A DNA stretch of 64,000 nucleotides from an uncultured Aquimarina sp. Its GTDB lineage: Bacteria > Bacteroidota > Bacteroidia > Flavobacteriales > Flavobacteriaceae. Location: NCBI GenBank assembly GCA_947502885.1, contig CANNBP010000021.1, forward strand, positions 21,954 to 85,953, written 5' to 3'. The notes beneath the pieces are model-generated. The model was not told the origin of the DNA. It made no database searches and worked only from the letters and a program-made list of their open reading frames with translations. The translations under genes and the position numbers were made by a program. Positions 37,386 through 49,014 of this stretch are shown in pieces (position 1 is the stretch's first letter; each line of letters opens with the position of its first letter).

Positions 37386-39215
37386 ATGAAAAATTTTATT
37401 AATACAGTAGTTTTAATATTTGTAGTTTTTTACAATTTAAATGGATACTCTCAAAATATTCGTTTAAAATTGAAGTCAGAAAAAATTGAAATCATGGAAG
37501 ATTCTTCTTTTATAAAGAAAATCACAATCATATTTAAAAAGAGTAACAAACTACGTCTTTACCCTATTTTCTATGACACAGAATTAGAACGAGTATCTGA
37601 TATCCAAATTTTTGAGAAGAAAGGAAAACGCCTAAAACCACTATCCTTAAGAAATGTTTATGAAGAAGATGTTAAATTAGACTATATAACCAGTAAGAAG
37701 ATTAAATCTGTTAAAATTCCGGCAGACAAAGAAGTAAAGTTAACATACTTGATATCATGCAAAGAATTGATGTATTTTTCAAGTTTACAATTCTTTTCTT
37801 ATAATGAAATAGATACATTAAAATATCAAATAAAAGTTCCAAAAAAATTTGAATTAGCACACACTACAATCTACAAAGATTCATTGTCCTTTTATACCAT
37901 AGATTCTACTACAACTAATCATGGTTCAACATGGAATATAAAAGTGTCTCCTAAAAAGGTAGAACCAGACCCTCTTCAATTTTTTGGAATTTATAAAAAC
38001 ATGAAAGTTCCATTAATGAGAACTCTTGTAATACCTAGCTCATATAAAAACCATCCTACCGACTATATGAATGATTGGTATTTAAAGAATGTATCTTCTA
38101 AAAGAGGTTTAGATATTTCAGTTAAACAGAAAATTGATGAATTAACGACTAATATTACTGACCCTTTTCAAACTGTAAATATTCTGTATAACTATGTGAA
38201 AAACAACTTCAAATATGTTGCTATAGAAATTGGTATGGGTGCATTTATTCCTTCTCATCCAAATGAAGTCTATTTAAACAAACAAGGAGACTGTAAAGAT
38301 CTTTCTAATTTTTTATCCAAAGTATTAAGATACAAAGGTATTGAAAGTGATATTGCTTTGGCCGCTACTTTTGATCATATTAGCGATTGTGACTTTCCTT
38401 CATTAAGTTCTGCCAATCATGTTATTAGTGTAGTTTATATAAATGGTAAAACAATATTGCTAGATCCCACAGATCCTATTCATGTAGAAGGAACTCCTGT
38501 GCAAAGCCTGCAAGGTCGTACTATTTTAATTGTAAACTCTAAAGGAGGTTCGTTTTATAAAGTAGAACAATTTAATCCGCAACAAAACGAAATTTACTAC
38601 CTAATTGATTTGAAAATAGATACAGATAATATGCTCATAAAGGGAGTTTTTACTATTGACTACAATGGATTATCAAGTAATCATTTAAGACGTACTCTAA
38701 AGAACGAAGGTACAAAAGAGTTTGAAAGCTTTGGTAAGACCTTTTATGAAGAAATATTTGGAAACCAGTTAATCTCGGATTTAGTAGTAGTAAATGAATC
38801 AAAAAAACTACATTTTGAAGGAGATATTTCTATCAATGGTAAAACTTTTAATGACGGTACAAATAAGTATTTGTTTATTGATTTTCTACCCAGACTTATT
38901 GAAACAGAAAATAGAGAAACATTATTAGAAGGTACTTATTTAAGAAACCCATTTCATAAAAAAGTGCGTACAAAAGTAAAAATGAATGAGCCTATTAAAA
39001 CTTTTGAACCTATTGTTCATTCATTAAACGGAGACGGAATATCTTTAAATGTAACAATAAAAAGTATATCAAATATAGAAATTGAATGCAATTATGATTT
39101 CATTTTTGATCATATATTTATAGAAAAAGAAAATATCAACAAAGCAAATGAAGTATTAAAATCATTTAAAAAAATAATTAATGAACCTATTGTTCTTAAA
39201 AAACAAAAAATCTAG
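37386..39215 (+). CDS. DUF3857/transglutaminase-like protein
   Basis: GDCKDLSNFLSKVLRYKGIESDIALA. Confidence 0.8.
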   Translation: MKNFINTVVLIFVVFYNLNGYSQNIRLKLKSEKIEIMEDSSFIKKITIIFKKSNKLRLYPIFYDTELERVSDIQIFEKKGKRLKPLSLRNVYEEDVKLDYITSKKIKSVKIPADKEVKLTYLISCKELMYFSSLQFFSYNEIDTLKYQIKVPKKFELAHTTIYKDSLSFYTIDSTTTNHGSTWNIKVSPKKVEPDPLQFFGIYKNMKVPLMRTLVIPSSYKNHPTDYMNDWYLKNVSSKRGLDISVKQKIDELTTNITDPFQTVNILYNYVKNNFKYVAIEIGMGAFIPSHPNEVYLNKQGDCKDLSNFLSKVLRYKGIESDIALAATFDHISDCDFPSLSSANHVISVVYINGKTILLDPTDPIHVEGTPVQSLQGRTILIVNSKGGSFYKVEQFNPQQNEIYYLIDLKIDTDNMLIKGVFTIDYNGLSSNHLRRTLKNEGTKEFESFGKTFYEEIFGNQLISDLVVVNESKKLHFEGDISINGKTFNDGTNKYLFIDFLPRLIETENRETLLEGTYLRNPFHKKVRTKVKMNEPIKTFEPIVHSLNGDGISLNVTIKSISNIEIECNYDFIFDHIFIEKENINKANEVLKSFKKIINEPIVLKKQKI

Positions 39216-41211
39216 CCTAATCATTATATGTGCCTGTGCCCTTTTTTATAGTTTTAAATCTAATTATAACAACGATGTAGAAGACCCTTTTTTAACATTT
39301 TGTAAAAACTCAGACGCTTATTACTCACATTCATATAGAGATATATCCTTTGTAAAAAACTGGATAAACTACAAAAAATACATTTCTGTAAACAACAAAT
39401 TAGTGGTAAATACTATCAAAGGTGTAGAGAACTATGCCTTTTTAAATTTAAACGAGTATGAGAGTAACCAACTAATAAACATAAAAATACGGACCTTAAA
39501 AGCAGACGGCTCTATTATTGAGTTAGATTCTAGTTTGGTATTTAAACGTAATTCTAAAAATAAAAGATTTGGAGCGATTAACTATCCTATTCCAGCAGTA
39601 GAGCCAGGAGATACAATCGAAACGAATTACGTTTATTATGAAAGTTTGAAAAAATCCGATTTAGTCAGTCAGATAAGTTTACATACAAATTTACCAAGTA
39701 TAAATTCTCAATACACCATAAGGACAAGCCCTGAATTAATGGTTCGATATAAATCATATAATAACTTCCCTGAGCCGGCAATTGTCTCTAACGATTCCTT
39801 GATTTATTTACAATTTTCTATGGATAAAATAACTGGACTTATAGAAAATGAACATAGTTGTTTGCCCTGTGAAAAACCATATTTGTATTACTCTTTAGAA
39901 AAAAAGGATAGTAAATTAAGAACTTGGAAAGATGTTTACAATGAAGAATTTAATTTTCTTACACAACCAATGGCATTGGATTATGATAAATCCTCATATT
40001 ATAAAAAATGGAAACGTAGGATAATTGGAACGGCTAAAGACAGTTCTAAATATTATAAACTTGACTTGTTGTATACCGAGGTATTAAACAACTTTAAGAT
40101 GGAACCAACTCAAAAAAAAGAGCTCATAAAATCTAGTGGTTATTTTCTGAAAGAAAAAAGGTTTGATCCCCTTAGTATCCGAAGGTTCTATAGACAAATA
40201 TTAGAAGATTTAGAAATTGAGTATTGGGCCGTATTTGGTAGAACAAAACGTTTAGGAACAATTGATCAACATTATATTAGAAAAGGTGAGTTTGACCACA
40301 TATTTTTTGCTTTTGAAAATGAAAAAGGATTCATAGAATTTTTATATCCACATGAAGACTTTTATCTATATCAAATTAATGAAATCCCTACATCTTTATA
40401 TAGCACAGATGCCGTTTTGGTTAAACCTTATATAAAAGAAAAAAAGAGAAGAAAAGATAAATTTATTGCCAGAGACCTAAAACTAGCTATGGTAGATTCT
40501 ATATCAGTTGCAGCAATTAATTTACCCGGAATGGATTCTAATCATAATTATATCCATCAAACCGTTTCTAGTAAAGTAAATGTTAAAGAAAAGAAAGCCA
40601 CTTTTAGATATAGATTTAAAGTTTCTGGTGGATTATCTACAGAATTACGAAGCTTTTATGACATGTTAGGCAAAAATGAAGAAATTAGTGATTTTTATGA
40701 TACTTTATCAGAGTTTGAAGGTAGTGATAACACAATGAAAATTGACACCGTTACAAGTAGAATACAAAATGAAAAAAAACCTTTTGTTTATAATGTAAAT
40801 GCCCAAGGCACATTAAATAATGTCATTACATTTATAAATGATAGCCTAGTAAGTGTTTCTGTTAATAAGCTAATAAATCATAATCAACTAGAAAACAGCT
40901 CTGATACTTCTGAATTAAACTATTATCTTGATTATAGTTACTCAGATCACCTCATATTTTATATAAACTTTCCATGTAATATAGAAGCCTTAGGTCTAGA
41001 AAAAGGAAATATCGATTTTAAAAATAATTATGGTGAATATTTTTTTGAATTAAAAAAGAGTAAGGATAATCAACTTAAATTACAATCTAATTATAAAATT
41101 TTAAAGAATTTCATTCCAAAAGAAAAGCTTACGGAGTTAAAATTGTTAAATGAAAGAGTGAAAAATGCAAAAAGTAAGCGTTTAATAATTAAGCTAAAGA
41201 CTTCTAAATAA
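39181..41211 (+). CDS. DUF3857-like protein
   Basis: NTIKGVENYAFLNLNEYESNQLINIKIRTLKADGSIIEL; overlaps upstream CDS. Confidence 0.65.
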   Translation: MNLLFLKNKKSSLIIICACALFYSFKSNYNNDVEDPFLTFCKNSDAYYSHSYRDISFVKNWINYKKYISVNNKLVVNTIKGVENYAFLNLNEYESNQLINIKIRTLKADGSIIELDSSLVFKRNSKNKRFGAINYPIPAVEPGDTIETNYVYYESLKKSDLVSQISLHTNLPSINSQYTIRTSPELMVRYKSYNNFPEPAIVSNDSLIYLQFSMDKITGLIENEHSCLPCEKPYLYYSLEKKDSKLRTWKDVYNEEFNFLTQPMALDYDKSSYYKKWKRRIIGTAKDSSKYYKLDLLYTEVLNNFKMEPTQKKELIKSSGYFLKEKRFDPLSIRRFYRQILEDLEIEYWAVFGRTKRLGTIDQHYIRKGEFDHIFFAFENEKGFIEFLYPHEDFYLYQINEIPTSLYSTDAVLVKPYIKEKKRRKDKFIARDLKLAMVDSISVAAINLPGMDSNHNYIHQTVSSKVNVKEKKATFRYRFKVSGGLSTELRSFYDMLGKNEEISDFYDTLSEFEGSDNTMKIDTVTSRIQNEKKPFVYNVNAQGTLNNVITFINDSLVSVSVNKLINHNQLENSSDTSELNYYLDYSYSDHLIFYINFPCNIEALGLEKGNIDFKNNYGEYFFELKKSKDNQLKLQSNYKILKNFIPKEKLTELKLLNERVKNAKSKRLIIKLKTSK

Positions 41212-41592
41212 TAGTCACTTTTGAGTAAAAAATAGAACTAATATTGACTATTGACTCATAAATTTTTTTCTGTTTTAAAAGCTTAAAAACCAAATATTTA
41301 AGCACAACTCATAGCTTTTACATAATTCTAGAATCTATAGAAATATAACCTTAAGAAGTAAAATAAAATAATGGAAATTTTAATTATTTTAGCAGGAGTT
41401 TTGATTCTTCTATATAAAAATGAAGGTTTTTATGGTTGGGAAAGGCATGTAGATAAATCTTATGAAAATTACACAATAAAAAAATTGAGGACATTGAGTT
41501 AATGTAAAAATATAACCATAAAAGTATGTATTCAATATGCTGAATAAGTGCTAAATTGATCTACGAAAATAAAAAGGTTCAGAAATTCAAAA

Positions 41593-41991
41593 TTGACGAT
41601 GAATATTTACTTTTTGACTGCTGGTATTCTATGTTTTATATTGGGACTTGTTCACTCATTTCTTGGTGAATATTTGATTTTTAGAAGTAAAAGAAGTAAA
41701 GGAAAATTAGTACCGACCATTGTAGACAAAGAATTAAAAGAAAGGCATTTACGAATATTATGGGCAACATGGCATTTGGCTTCGTTTTTTGGTTGGTGTA
41801 TAGGACTGTTCTTAATTAAACTAGCATTATATCAAAACAAATTAGATACAGAATTTATTGATTGCGTAATCCTCTCTATAACCTGTACAATGTTTGGCTC
41901 TTCGTTTTTAGTTTTAATAGGTACCAAGGCAAAGCATCCAGGGTGGATAGTACTTTTAATAATTGCAATATTGTTAATCATCGGAAACTAA
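41593..41991 (+). CDS. membrane protein, hypothetical
   Basis: Four hydrophobic segments. Confidence 0.6.
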   Translation: MTMNIYFLTAGILCFILGLVHSFLGEYLIFRSKRSKGKLVPTIVDKELKERHLRILWATWHLASFFGWCIGLFLIKLALYQNKLDTEFIDCVILSITCTMFGSSFLVLIGTKAKHPGWIVLLIIAILLIIGN

Positions 41992-42027
41992 AAAAGGTTT
42001 GTAAAATAAAACTTAATGAAAAAGTAA

Positions 42028-42573
42028 ATGAAACTACCAAAATTTAAATATAGTCCGAATGCATATGCTTTGGGATTGTTTGATGACGTCGAAGGAACTT
42101 GTTCGGTATGTAAAGAAAAAAGAAAATTAAAGTATAATAGCTCTTTTTATAGTATTGATACTCCTGAATATATATGTCCTTGGTGCATTTCAAACGGAAA
42201 AGCTTCTGAAAAATATGATGGCGAATTCAACGATTATAACGGAATTGAAGGTGTTTCTCCTGATCCAAGTGATCCTGTTCCAACTCTTCCTGCAGAACAA
42301 TTGCTAGAGGTATGTTGTAAAACACCAAGCTATGTTTCATGGCAACAAGAACAATGGCTCTCTCACTGCAATGAACCTTGCGCTTTTATCGGGTATGCAG
42401 ATACAGAAACTATACAACCCCTCCTTGATGAACTCAAAGATGATATTGAACAAAATATTGGGTTTGATCCAAGTTTCATAAAAGAGCACCTTTCTAAAGA
42501 CGGACATTTGGTAGGCTACTTATTTCAATGTATAAAGTGCAAAACACATAGACTACATGCAGATTGTGATTAA
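42028..42573 (+). CDS. CbrC family protein
   Basis: KFKYSPNAYALGLFDDVEGTCSVCKEKRKLKY ... YICPWCISNG. Confidence 0.85.
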   Translation: MKLPKFKYSPNAYALGLFDDVEGTCSVCKEKRKLKYNSSFYSIDTPEYICPWCISNGKASEKYDGEFNDYNGIEGVSPDPSDPVPTLPAEQLLEVCCKTPSYVSWQQEQWLSHCNEPCAFIGYADTETIQPLLDELKDDIEQNIGFDPSFIKEHLSKDGHLVGYLFQCIKCKTHRLHADCD

Positions 42574-42736
42574 AACATACATAACAAATGTTACCTCCTA
42601 CTCATCCTAAATAAGAGACAATGCTTTATAAAAAAATTGATTTTTTATGATCATTCTTTTCAATTACGCTCCTATTTATTCGTTAGACAAAACCTGAAGA
42701 GTATCTAAACGTATTAATTAGAAAAGATGAAGGTGA

Positions 42737-43414
42737 TTAAAATACTTTATACAATGTTGTTTTGATAATACCTTTACCATCATTTAAAACAACAGATAGT
42801 AATTCTTTTTTTTCTTTTATTACAAAATCAAATGGTGATGCCAATACATCTATACCACTCTGCTTTTTAATTCTGGTCCCTTGTCCAGAAATAATTTCTT
42901 TATTAGGTATAAAATCACCCTTAGGTATATGTTCTGTAATAATTACATATTTATAATCACTTACTTTAGTCAAAATACGATGTACTTCTGCATTTGATAA
43001 ATGCTGTAATACTTGTCTTATCAACGCACAATCACCCAATGGTAAATCATCTACTGCGATATCCATGCAATAGAATTCTAAATTTTCTTCTTTAAATTCT
43101 TTTTTATTACGTTCAATTAGATTTTCTACGATATCTACAGCAACATAACTCTTAGTATATTTCACTAATTCTTTTCCTACATTAAAGTCTCCACACCCTA
43201 AATCACATACCACAAGAGGTTCCTCAAACGTTGTTAAAAATGACCTTATTACATCCAAATATGGTTGTACAATTTCAGATTGATGTGACCCTGTACCCGA
43301 ATAAAAACCAGACGAGTTACTACCCCAGAGTTTCATTTCATAAACCTGCTCCATTGCGTCCTTTGTTGGCCAAGGTTTCTTTCTTCTTATGGCTTTACTC
43401 TCTTTCTTTTTCAT
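42737..43414 (-). CDS. class I SAM-dependent methyltransferase
   Basis: VVCDLGCGDFNVGKELV. Confidence 0.8.
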   Translation of the reverse strand: MKKKESKAIRRKKPWPTKDAMEQVYEMKLWGSNSSGFYSGTGSHQSEIVQPYLDVIRSFLTTFEEPLVVCDLGCGDFNVGKELVKYTKSYVAVDIVENLIERNKKEFKEENLEFYCMDIAVDDLPLGDCALIRQVLQHLSNAEVHRILTKVSDYKYVIITEHIPKGDFIPNKEIISGQGTRIKKQSGIDVLASPFDFVIKEKKELLSVVLNDGKGIIKTTLYKVF

Positions 43415-43936
43415 AAAATTTAACTAAATCTATAAACTATGATTTTACTCATTTAAAGCAGTAAACAAACATACAAATATTAGATGATTGCCAATGATCT
43501 AACCTTTTGGCACAAAAACACAATTAAGTATTTTCTATAAATTCTAATGGTTTTGGAAATAACCAACAGCAATCGTAAGTTTACGTCTCGTGTATGATAT
43601 ATTATAACATATACAAACTTAAAATTCTATTACGCATAATAAAATATAAGTGAAATACAACGTTCAAAATTTCTTTAATTATTTTATTGATCTTATTGGT
43701 TACCTAGGAGTGTTTAAAGAAACATTTACTCTAAAACGATATAAAGCTCTGGCAAGAACAGGAATTAAAAGTTTCCCTATACATTATCGTTTTTGACAGA
43801 AAGACAAAGGCGAAACTATACAAAAAACTAAAAGTCTAATTAAATGAGTTAACAATTTAAAAACAATGTATATCAAAAGGTTACATTTTTTATATTTGGA
43901 TATTATACTAAGGCAGCACTCATAAAACTATAATTA

Positions 43937-44602
43937 GTGAAAGAAGATATTTTTATAAAAGTCGATACTTATTTAAGTGACCTGTTCTCACTAGAAGACG
44001 ACATTTTAAAAAAAACCGAGCAATCAATAAGAGATCATAAAATGCCTGAACATTCTATATCTGCTAATCAAGGGCAATTTCTTTTTTTACTAGCAAAAAT
44101 GTGTAACGCACAAAGGATTATTGAAATAGGAACATTAGGTGGTTATAGTACAATTTGGTTAGGTAGAGCACTACATGAATTTGGAAAATTAACATCTATA
44201 GAAATAGATCCTAATTTTGCCAAAATTGCTAAAAAAAATATTAAAAATGCAGGTTTAGAAAACACTGTAGAAATTATTACTGGGGATGCTTTACAAGTTC
44301 TTAATGATATACATAGTAACAGCAATGAAAAAGTCGATCTATTTTTTATGGATGCAGATAAACCAAATTATATTACATATTTTAATTGGGCATTACAGCA
44401 TTCTAGAAAAGGTTCATTAATCATAGCAGACAATGTTATTCGTGATGGAAAAGTTCTAGATAAAAATAGTACTGATAAGAAAGTTATTGGAGTTAGAAAA
44501 TACAACAAAATGCTCTCTAAAAACCCCTATGTAACAACTTCTATACTTCAACAGATAGGAATAAAAGACTATGACGGAATTGCTATTTCTGTTGTAAACT
44601 AA
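43937..44602 (+). CDS. O-methyltransferase (CCoAOMT-like)
   Basis: IIEIGTLGGYSTIWLGRAL; DLFFMDADKPNY. Confidence 0.9.
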   Translation: MKEDIFIKVDTYLSDLFSLEDDILKKTEQSIRDHKMPEHSISANQGQFLFLLAKMCNAQRIIEIGTLGGYSTIWLGRALHEFGKLTSIEIDPNFAKIAKKNIKNAGLENTVEIITGDALQVLNDIHSNSNEKVDLFFMDADKPNYITYFNWALQHSRKGSLIIADNVIRDGKVLDKNSTDKKVIGVRKYNKMLSKNPYVTTSILQQIGIKDYDGIAISVVN

Positions 44603-44676
44603 CACCAATAAATAACAAGATACATAAACAACAGCTACAAATGTTAGCCTAAGATCTATCATATCAATAGTAAAAG

Positions 44677-45516
44677 ATGAAAATAATTAATTTACCCGAT
44701 GACCTTCAAATTGAAAGTTCTGGTAGCTTCGTAGTTTTTGATTATCATACCTCTACAGAATGTCTTAAACAAATGGTCTCTCTAAAACAAAATACCTTTA
44801 GTTTCTTATTAGAGGGAAATAAAGAAGTATTTGCTGATAAGACGTCGGTTTCAATTAACAACTCACATTTCTTGTTGATGAAATCGGGGCATTGCCTAAT
44901 GACAGAAAAGATTTCGAACACAATTGATAATTACAGAAGTATTTTGTTTTTCTTCTCTAATGAATCGCTTTTAAAATTTATTCAAAAACACGAGATACCA
45001 AAACCAAAAGCTAATGATCAAAAATCCATTTATTCGTTTGAGTATGATGATTTCTTAATTACCTTTATTAAAGGACTAACGATGATTAGTAAACTTAAAC
45101 CAGCAACTCAAGGAAAATTATTAGAACTAAAATTTGAAGAGCTCTTGCTTTATTTAAAAGAAACTAAAGGTGAGACATTTATTTTTTCTTTGTTAACCAA
45201 TACTGCTAGTCAATTTCAACACTTTATCAAAATTGTAGATGCCAATCGTCTTAATAAATTAACGCTAAAAGAACTTTCATTTTTATCAAATATGAGTGTA
45301 TCTACATTTAAGAGAGAATTTGAAAAGCACTTTCATAGTTCACCTAGTAAATGGTTTCAAGAAAAAAGACTTGAACATTCTGCATTTTTATTAAAGGATA
45401 AGTCGAAGAGACCTTCAGAGATATTCGAAGAAGTCGGTTATGAAAGTCTTTCTAATTTTATACAAGCCTTCAAGACCAAGTTTGGAGTCACTCCCAAACA
45501 GTATCAATTAGAATGA
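44677..45516 (+). CDS. AraC family transcriptional regulator
   Basis: LKELSFLSNMSVSTFKREFEKHF ... VGYESLSNFIQAFKTKFGVTPKQYQ. Confidence 0.9.
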   Translation: MKIINLPDDLQIESSGSFVVFDYHTSTECLKQMVSLKQNTFSFLLEGNKEVFADKTSVSINNSHFLLMKSGHCLMTEKISNTIDNYRSILFFFSNESLLKFIQKHEIPKPKANDQKSIYSFEYDDFLITFIKGLTMISKLKPATQGKLLELKFEELLLYLKETKGETFIFSLLTNTASQFQHFIKIVDANRLNKLTLKELSFLSNMSVSTFKREFEKHFHSSPSKWFQEKRLEHSAFLLKDKSKRPSEIFEEVGYESLSNFIQAFKTKFGVTPKQYQLE

Positions 45517-45605
45517 GCTTTTATCAATACTTTTTGAACCAAATTAGATACAATTAACCCTAACACCTTCTATAATTTTGTAGTTATCATTAAATACAAA
45601 TAGTC

Positions 45606-46163
45606 ATGAAAAAAACAACATTTATTTTATCAACTTTTTTGGCCATATCCAGTACATTATTTGCCCAAACTACTTTTACCTTATCCAGTAATACCCTAGG
45701 AGGAGAAGCAACCATTAACGAAGAGTTTAACGGTTTTGGTTGTGTAGGAAAAAATCAATCCCCACAACTATCCTGGAAGAATGCACCAAAAGAAACTAAA
45801 AGCTTTGCTATAACTATGTATGATCCCGATGCTCCTACGGGTAGTGGTTGGTGGCATTGGATAGTTTTTGACATCCCTTCAAATACCAACGAATTAATAT
45901 CAGATGCCGGTAATATCAAACTTAACTTAGTACCCAAAGGAGCCATACAAAGTATAACAGATTATGGAGTTAGTGGCTATGGTGGTCCATGTCCTCCAGA
46001 AGATCATGGTTTACATCAATATATAATCACGGTATACGCTCTAAAAACTAATAAACTTGGACTTAATGAAAATACAAATCCCGCAGTTGTTGGTTATTAC
46101 TTATGGAACAATACATTGGCAAAGGCTAGTATAGTTACCTACTATCAGAGAAAAAAGAAATAA
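45606..46163 (+). CDS. YbhB/YbcL family PEBP-like protein
   Basis: GCVGKNQSPQLSWKNAPKETKSFAITMYDPDAPTGSGWWHW. Confidence 0.9.
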   Translation: MKKTTFILSTFLAISSTLFAQTTFTLSSNTLGGEATINEEFNGFGCVGKNQSPQLSWKNAPKETKSFAITMYDPDAPTGSGWWHWIVFDIPSNTNELISDAGNIKLNLVPKGAIQSITDYGVSGYGGPCPPEDHGLHQYIITVYALKTNKLGLNENTNPAVVGYYLWNNTLAKASIVTYYQRKKK

Positions 46164-46199
46164 ACCGGTCCATCTAAGTTAGATATATTCTTAATATAT

Positions 46200-46227
46200 A
46201 GGTGTTTTAGTGTTTAACAAAACACCT
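46200..46227 (+). terminator. hairpin terminator candidate
   Basis: AGGTGTTTT-AGTGTTTAAC-AAAACACCT. Confidence 0.6.
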
Positions 46228-46397
46228 ATATTTGTTTCTAGTGTTTTCTAAGACTAAAACTGATTTTATAAAAACAAATTGATTTAAAAATCAATAATAC
46301 AGGTAACATTTTAGTTATTGATAACATAAACATTAGACAGTATACATACATATACCAAGACTATCATTTATCTCTTAAAATACTATCTAAGAAAATT

Positions 46398-48470
46398 ATG
46401 AGGAAAAATATTTTTATTGCCGCTGCCCTTTTACTACTTACTCATTTTACTATTGCTCAAGAAGATCCTTATTTATGGCTTGAAGATGTAAATGGTAAAA
46501 AGGCCATGGAATTTGTTAATACTCAAAACAAAGAAACATTAGACAAGTTAAGTAAAGAAGAAGAATATCAGAGTATATATGAACAATGTTTGGATATTTA
46601 TAATTCCCCAGATAAAATTGCATATCCAAAAACACGAGGCGAATATGTATATAATTTCTGGAAAGACGAAAATCACATTAGAGGCATTTGGCGTAGAAGT
46701 CTTAAAACTAAATATATTAATGGTAATCCAGAATGGGAAACTCTATTAGATATTGATAAAATCTCCAAAAATGACGCTGTAAAATGGGTTTTTGATGGAG
46801 CCGATGGGTTATATCCCGATTATGATCGATTTATGATAAGTTTATCTAAGGGAGGTGGTGATGCCGCAATAAAAAAAGAATTTGATGTCAAAACAAAGAG
46901 TTTTGTTAAAGATGGGTTTTATATAGAAGAATCTAAAGGAGGTGTCAGTTATTTAGATAAAAACACATTACTAGTTTCATCTAATTTTGGAGACAATACA
47001 ATGACTAAATCCGGGTATCCCAGACAAGTCAAACTTTGGAAAAGAGGAACCCCATTAAAGGAAGCAAAGCTCTTACATGAGGGAGAGGTTGAAGATTTAG
47101 GTTCTTTTGGATATAGTTTAAGAGACGGAGATCAAAAGTATCTAATGGTAAGTCAATTCTTTACATTTTACACATCACAAACGTTTGCTTTAATCGATAA
47201 TCAAAAGATAAAGCTAGATATCCCTAATGATTGCGTACCCACAAGTCTATTACATAATCAATTAATTTTTCAGTTAAAGTCTGATTGGGAGGTAAACCAA
47301 AAAACTTACAAACAAGGATCTTTGGTAAGTTTAAATTTTAAAAAGTTACTACAAGGAAAAAAAGAAATTCGATTGATACTCGAACCAAACGAGTTTACTA
47401 GTATCGAACAAACCCGAACTACAAAAAATAAATATTTGGTTAACACCTTAAATAATGTAAATAGCGAACTTTTTGTGTACTCTTTTGTAGAGGATTCATG
47501 GGTTGGCAAAAAAGTTAAAGCACCTGATTTTGGTAGTATCTATATTCATGATTCTAGTAGATCCTCTGATCAGTTTTTTTTTACATTTAGAAACTTCCTA
47601 ACTCCTACCACTTTGTATAATGCAAATGCGCATGATCATACGTTAACCCCGTTTAAATCATTAACTGCGTATTTTGACGGCACTAAATATGAAGTGCAAC
47701 AATTTAAATCTAAATCAAAAGATGGTACCTTAATTCCTTACTTTATGGTATCTTCTAAAAACCTGAAAAAGAACGGAAAAAATCCTACCTTAATTTATGG
47801 GTATGGTGGTTTCGAAAGTTCCGAGACTCCTTTTTATTCTGGTACTTATGGCAAATCATGGTTAGAACGCGGCGGTGTTTTTGTACTTGCTAATATTCGA
47901 GGTGGTGGTGAATTTGGCCCTAAATGGCATCAAGCAGGCTTAAAAGAAAAAAGACAAAATGTATATGATGATTTTCACTCGGTTGCAGAAGATTTAATTT
48001 CTAAAAACATTACATCTCCAAAGCACCTTGGTATAAGAGGAGGAAGTAACGGAGGTCTATTGGTGGGTGTTGCTTTTACCCAAAGACCAGATTTGTATAA
48101 TGCTGTAGTTTGTACTGTTCCTTTATTAGATATGAAGCGATACAATAAGCTTCTTGCCGGTGCAAGTTGGATGGGAGAATATGGCGATCCCGATAAACCT
48201 GAAGAATGGGAATATATTAAAAAATATTCTCCTTATCACAACCTTAAAAAAGACACAAAATACCCCGAAGTTTTCTTTTATACATCTACACGTGATGATC
48301 GTGTTCATCCAGGGCATGCCAGAAAAATGGCTGCAAAAATGATCGACATGGGCTATCCCGTCTATTTTTATGAGAATACAGAAGGTGGCCATGGGGGTTC
48401 TTCTACTAACGAACAAAGGGCAAGATCAAGTGCCATGAAATTTAATTACCTTCTGAAAAAATTGAAATAA
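46398..48470 (+). CDS. prolyl oligopeptidase family serine peptidase
   Basis: DPYLWLEDV N-term; GIRGGSNGGLLVG; EGGHGG. Confidence 0.95.
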   Translation: MRKNIFIAAALLLLTHFTIAQEDPYLWLEDVNGKKAMEFVNTQNKETLDKLSKEEEYQSIYEQCLDIYNSPDKIAYPKTRGEYVYNFWKDENHIRGIWRRSLKTKYINGNPEWETLLDIDKISKNDAVKWVFDGADGLYPDYDRFMISLSKGGGDAAIKKEFDVKTKSFVKDGFYIEESKGGVSYLDKNTLLVSSNFGDNTMTKSGYPRQVKLWKRGTPLKEAKLLHEGEVEDLGSFGYSLRDGDQKYLMVSQFFTFYTSQTFALIDNQKIKLDIPNDCVPTSLLHNQLIFQLKSDWEVNQKTYKQGSLVSLNFKKLLQGKKEIRLILEPNEFTSIEQTRTTKNKYLVNTLNNVNSELFVYSFVEDSWVGKKVKAPDFGSIYIHDSSRSSDQFFFTFRNFLTPTTLYNANAHDHTLTPFKSLTAYFDGTKYEVQQFKSKSKDGTLIPYFMVSSKNLKKNGKNPTLIYGYGGFESSETPFYSGTYGKSWLERGGVFVLANIRGGGEFGPKWHQAGLKEKRQNVYDDFHSVAEDLISKNITSPKHLGIRGGSNGGLLVGVAFTQRPDLYNAVVCTVPLLDMKRYNKLLAGASWMGEYGDPDKPEEWEYIKKYSPYHNLKKDTKYPEVFFYTSTRDDRVHPGHARKMAAKMIDMGYPVYFYENTEGGHGGSSTNEQRARSSAMKFNYLLKKLK

Positions 48471-48959
48471 TTGAAAAACCTTATACCAATAGTAATTTGT
48501 ATTGCTCTTTTTAGTTTAATAGGGTGTAAGTCTAATAATCATACTTTTTCATTCCGAGCCCCTATCGGCTATGTTAATGATTTTGAAAATGTTTTTAAGG
48601 AGAATGAAATGAACACATTAGAAGCTTTACTAGTAGATTATGAGCAAAGAAGTACTAATGAAATCGTAGTTGTTACAATTGATTCAATTACACCATTTAA
48701 TAACATTCATAGATTCTCCACAGAATTAGGAAATAAATGGAAAGTTGGTAAAGAAGATAAAGATAATGACTTAATAATAGTTTTTAGTAAAAAGTTAAAA
48801 TCGATTGGTATATCAACAGGCTATGGAACTGAAAAAATATTAACCGACCTAGTTTGTAAAAAAGTAATCGATTCTACCATAACCCCTAAATTTAAAAGAG
48901 CCGAGTATTTTATGGGAATTAAAAATGGGATCGAAGAGTTTATTAGTAAATGGAATTAG
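48471..48959 (+). CDS. TPM domain-containing lipoprotein
   Basis: YVNDFENVFKENEMNTLEALLVDYEQRSTNEIVVVT. Confidence 0.8.
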   Translation: MKNLIPIVICIALFSLIGCKSNNHTFSFRAPIGYVNDFENVFKENEMNTLEALLVDYEQRSTNEIVVVTIDSITPFNNIHRFSTELGNKWKVGKEDKDNDLIIVFSKKLKSIGISTGYGTEKILTDLVCKKVIDSTITPKFKRAEYFMGIKNGIEEFISKWN

Positions 48960-49014
48960 CATTTTAATATAAATTATCTTTCGGTTAAAAAGAAAATAAA
49001 TAGTCAAAGATCAT

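Noticed and set aside
37386-41211. DUF3857 genes as further cassettes
   Set aside because: No attC-like site was found after 37268, the two genes overlap, and they look like ordinary chromosomal genes.
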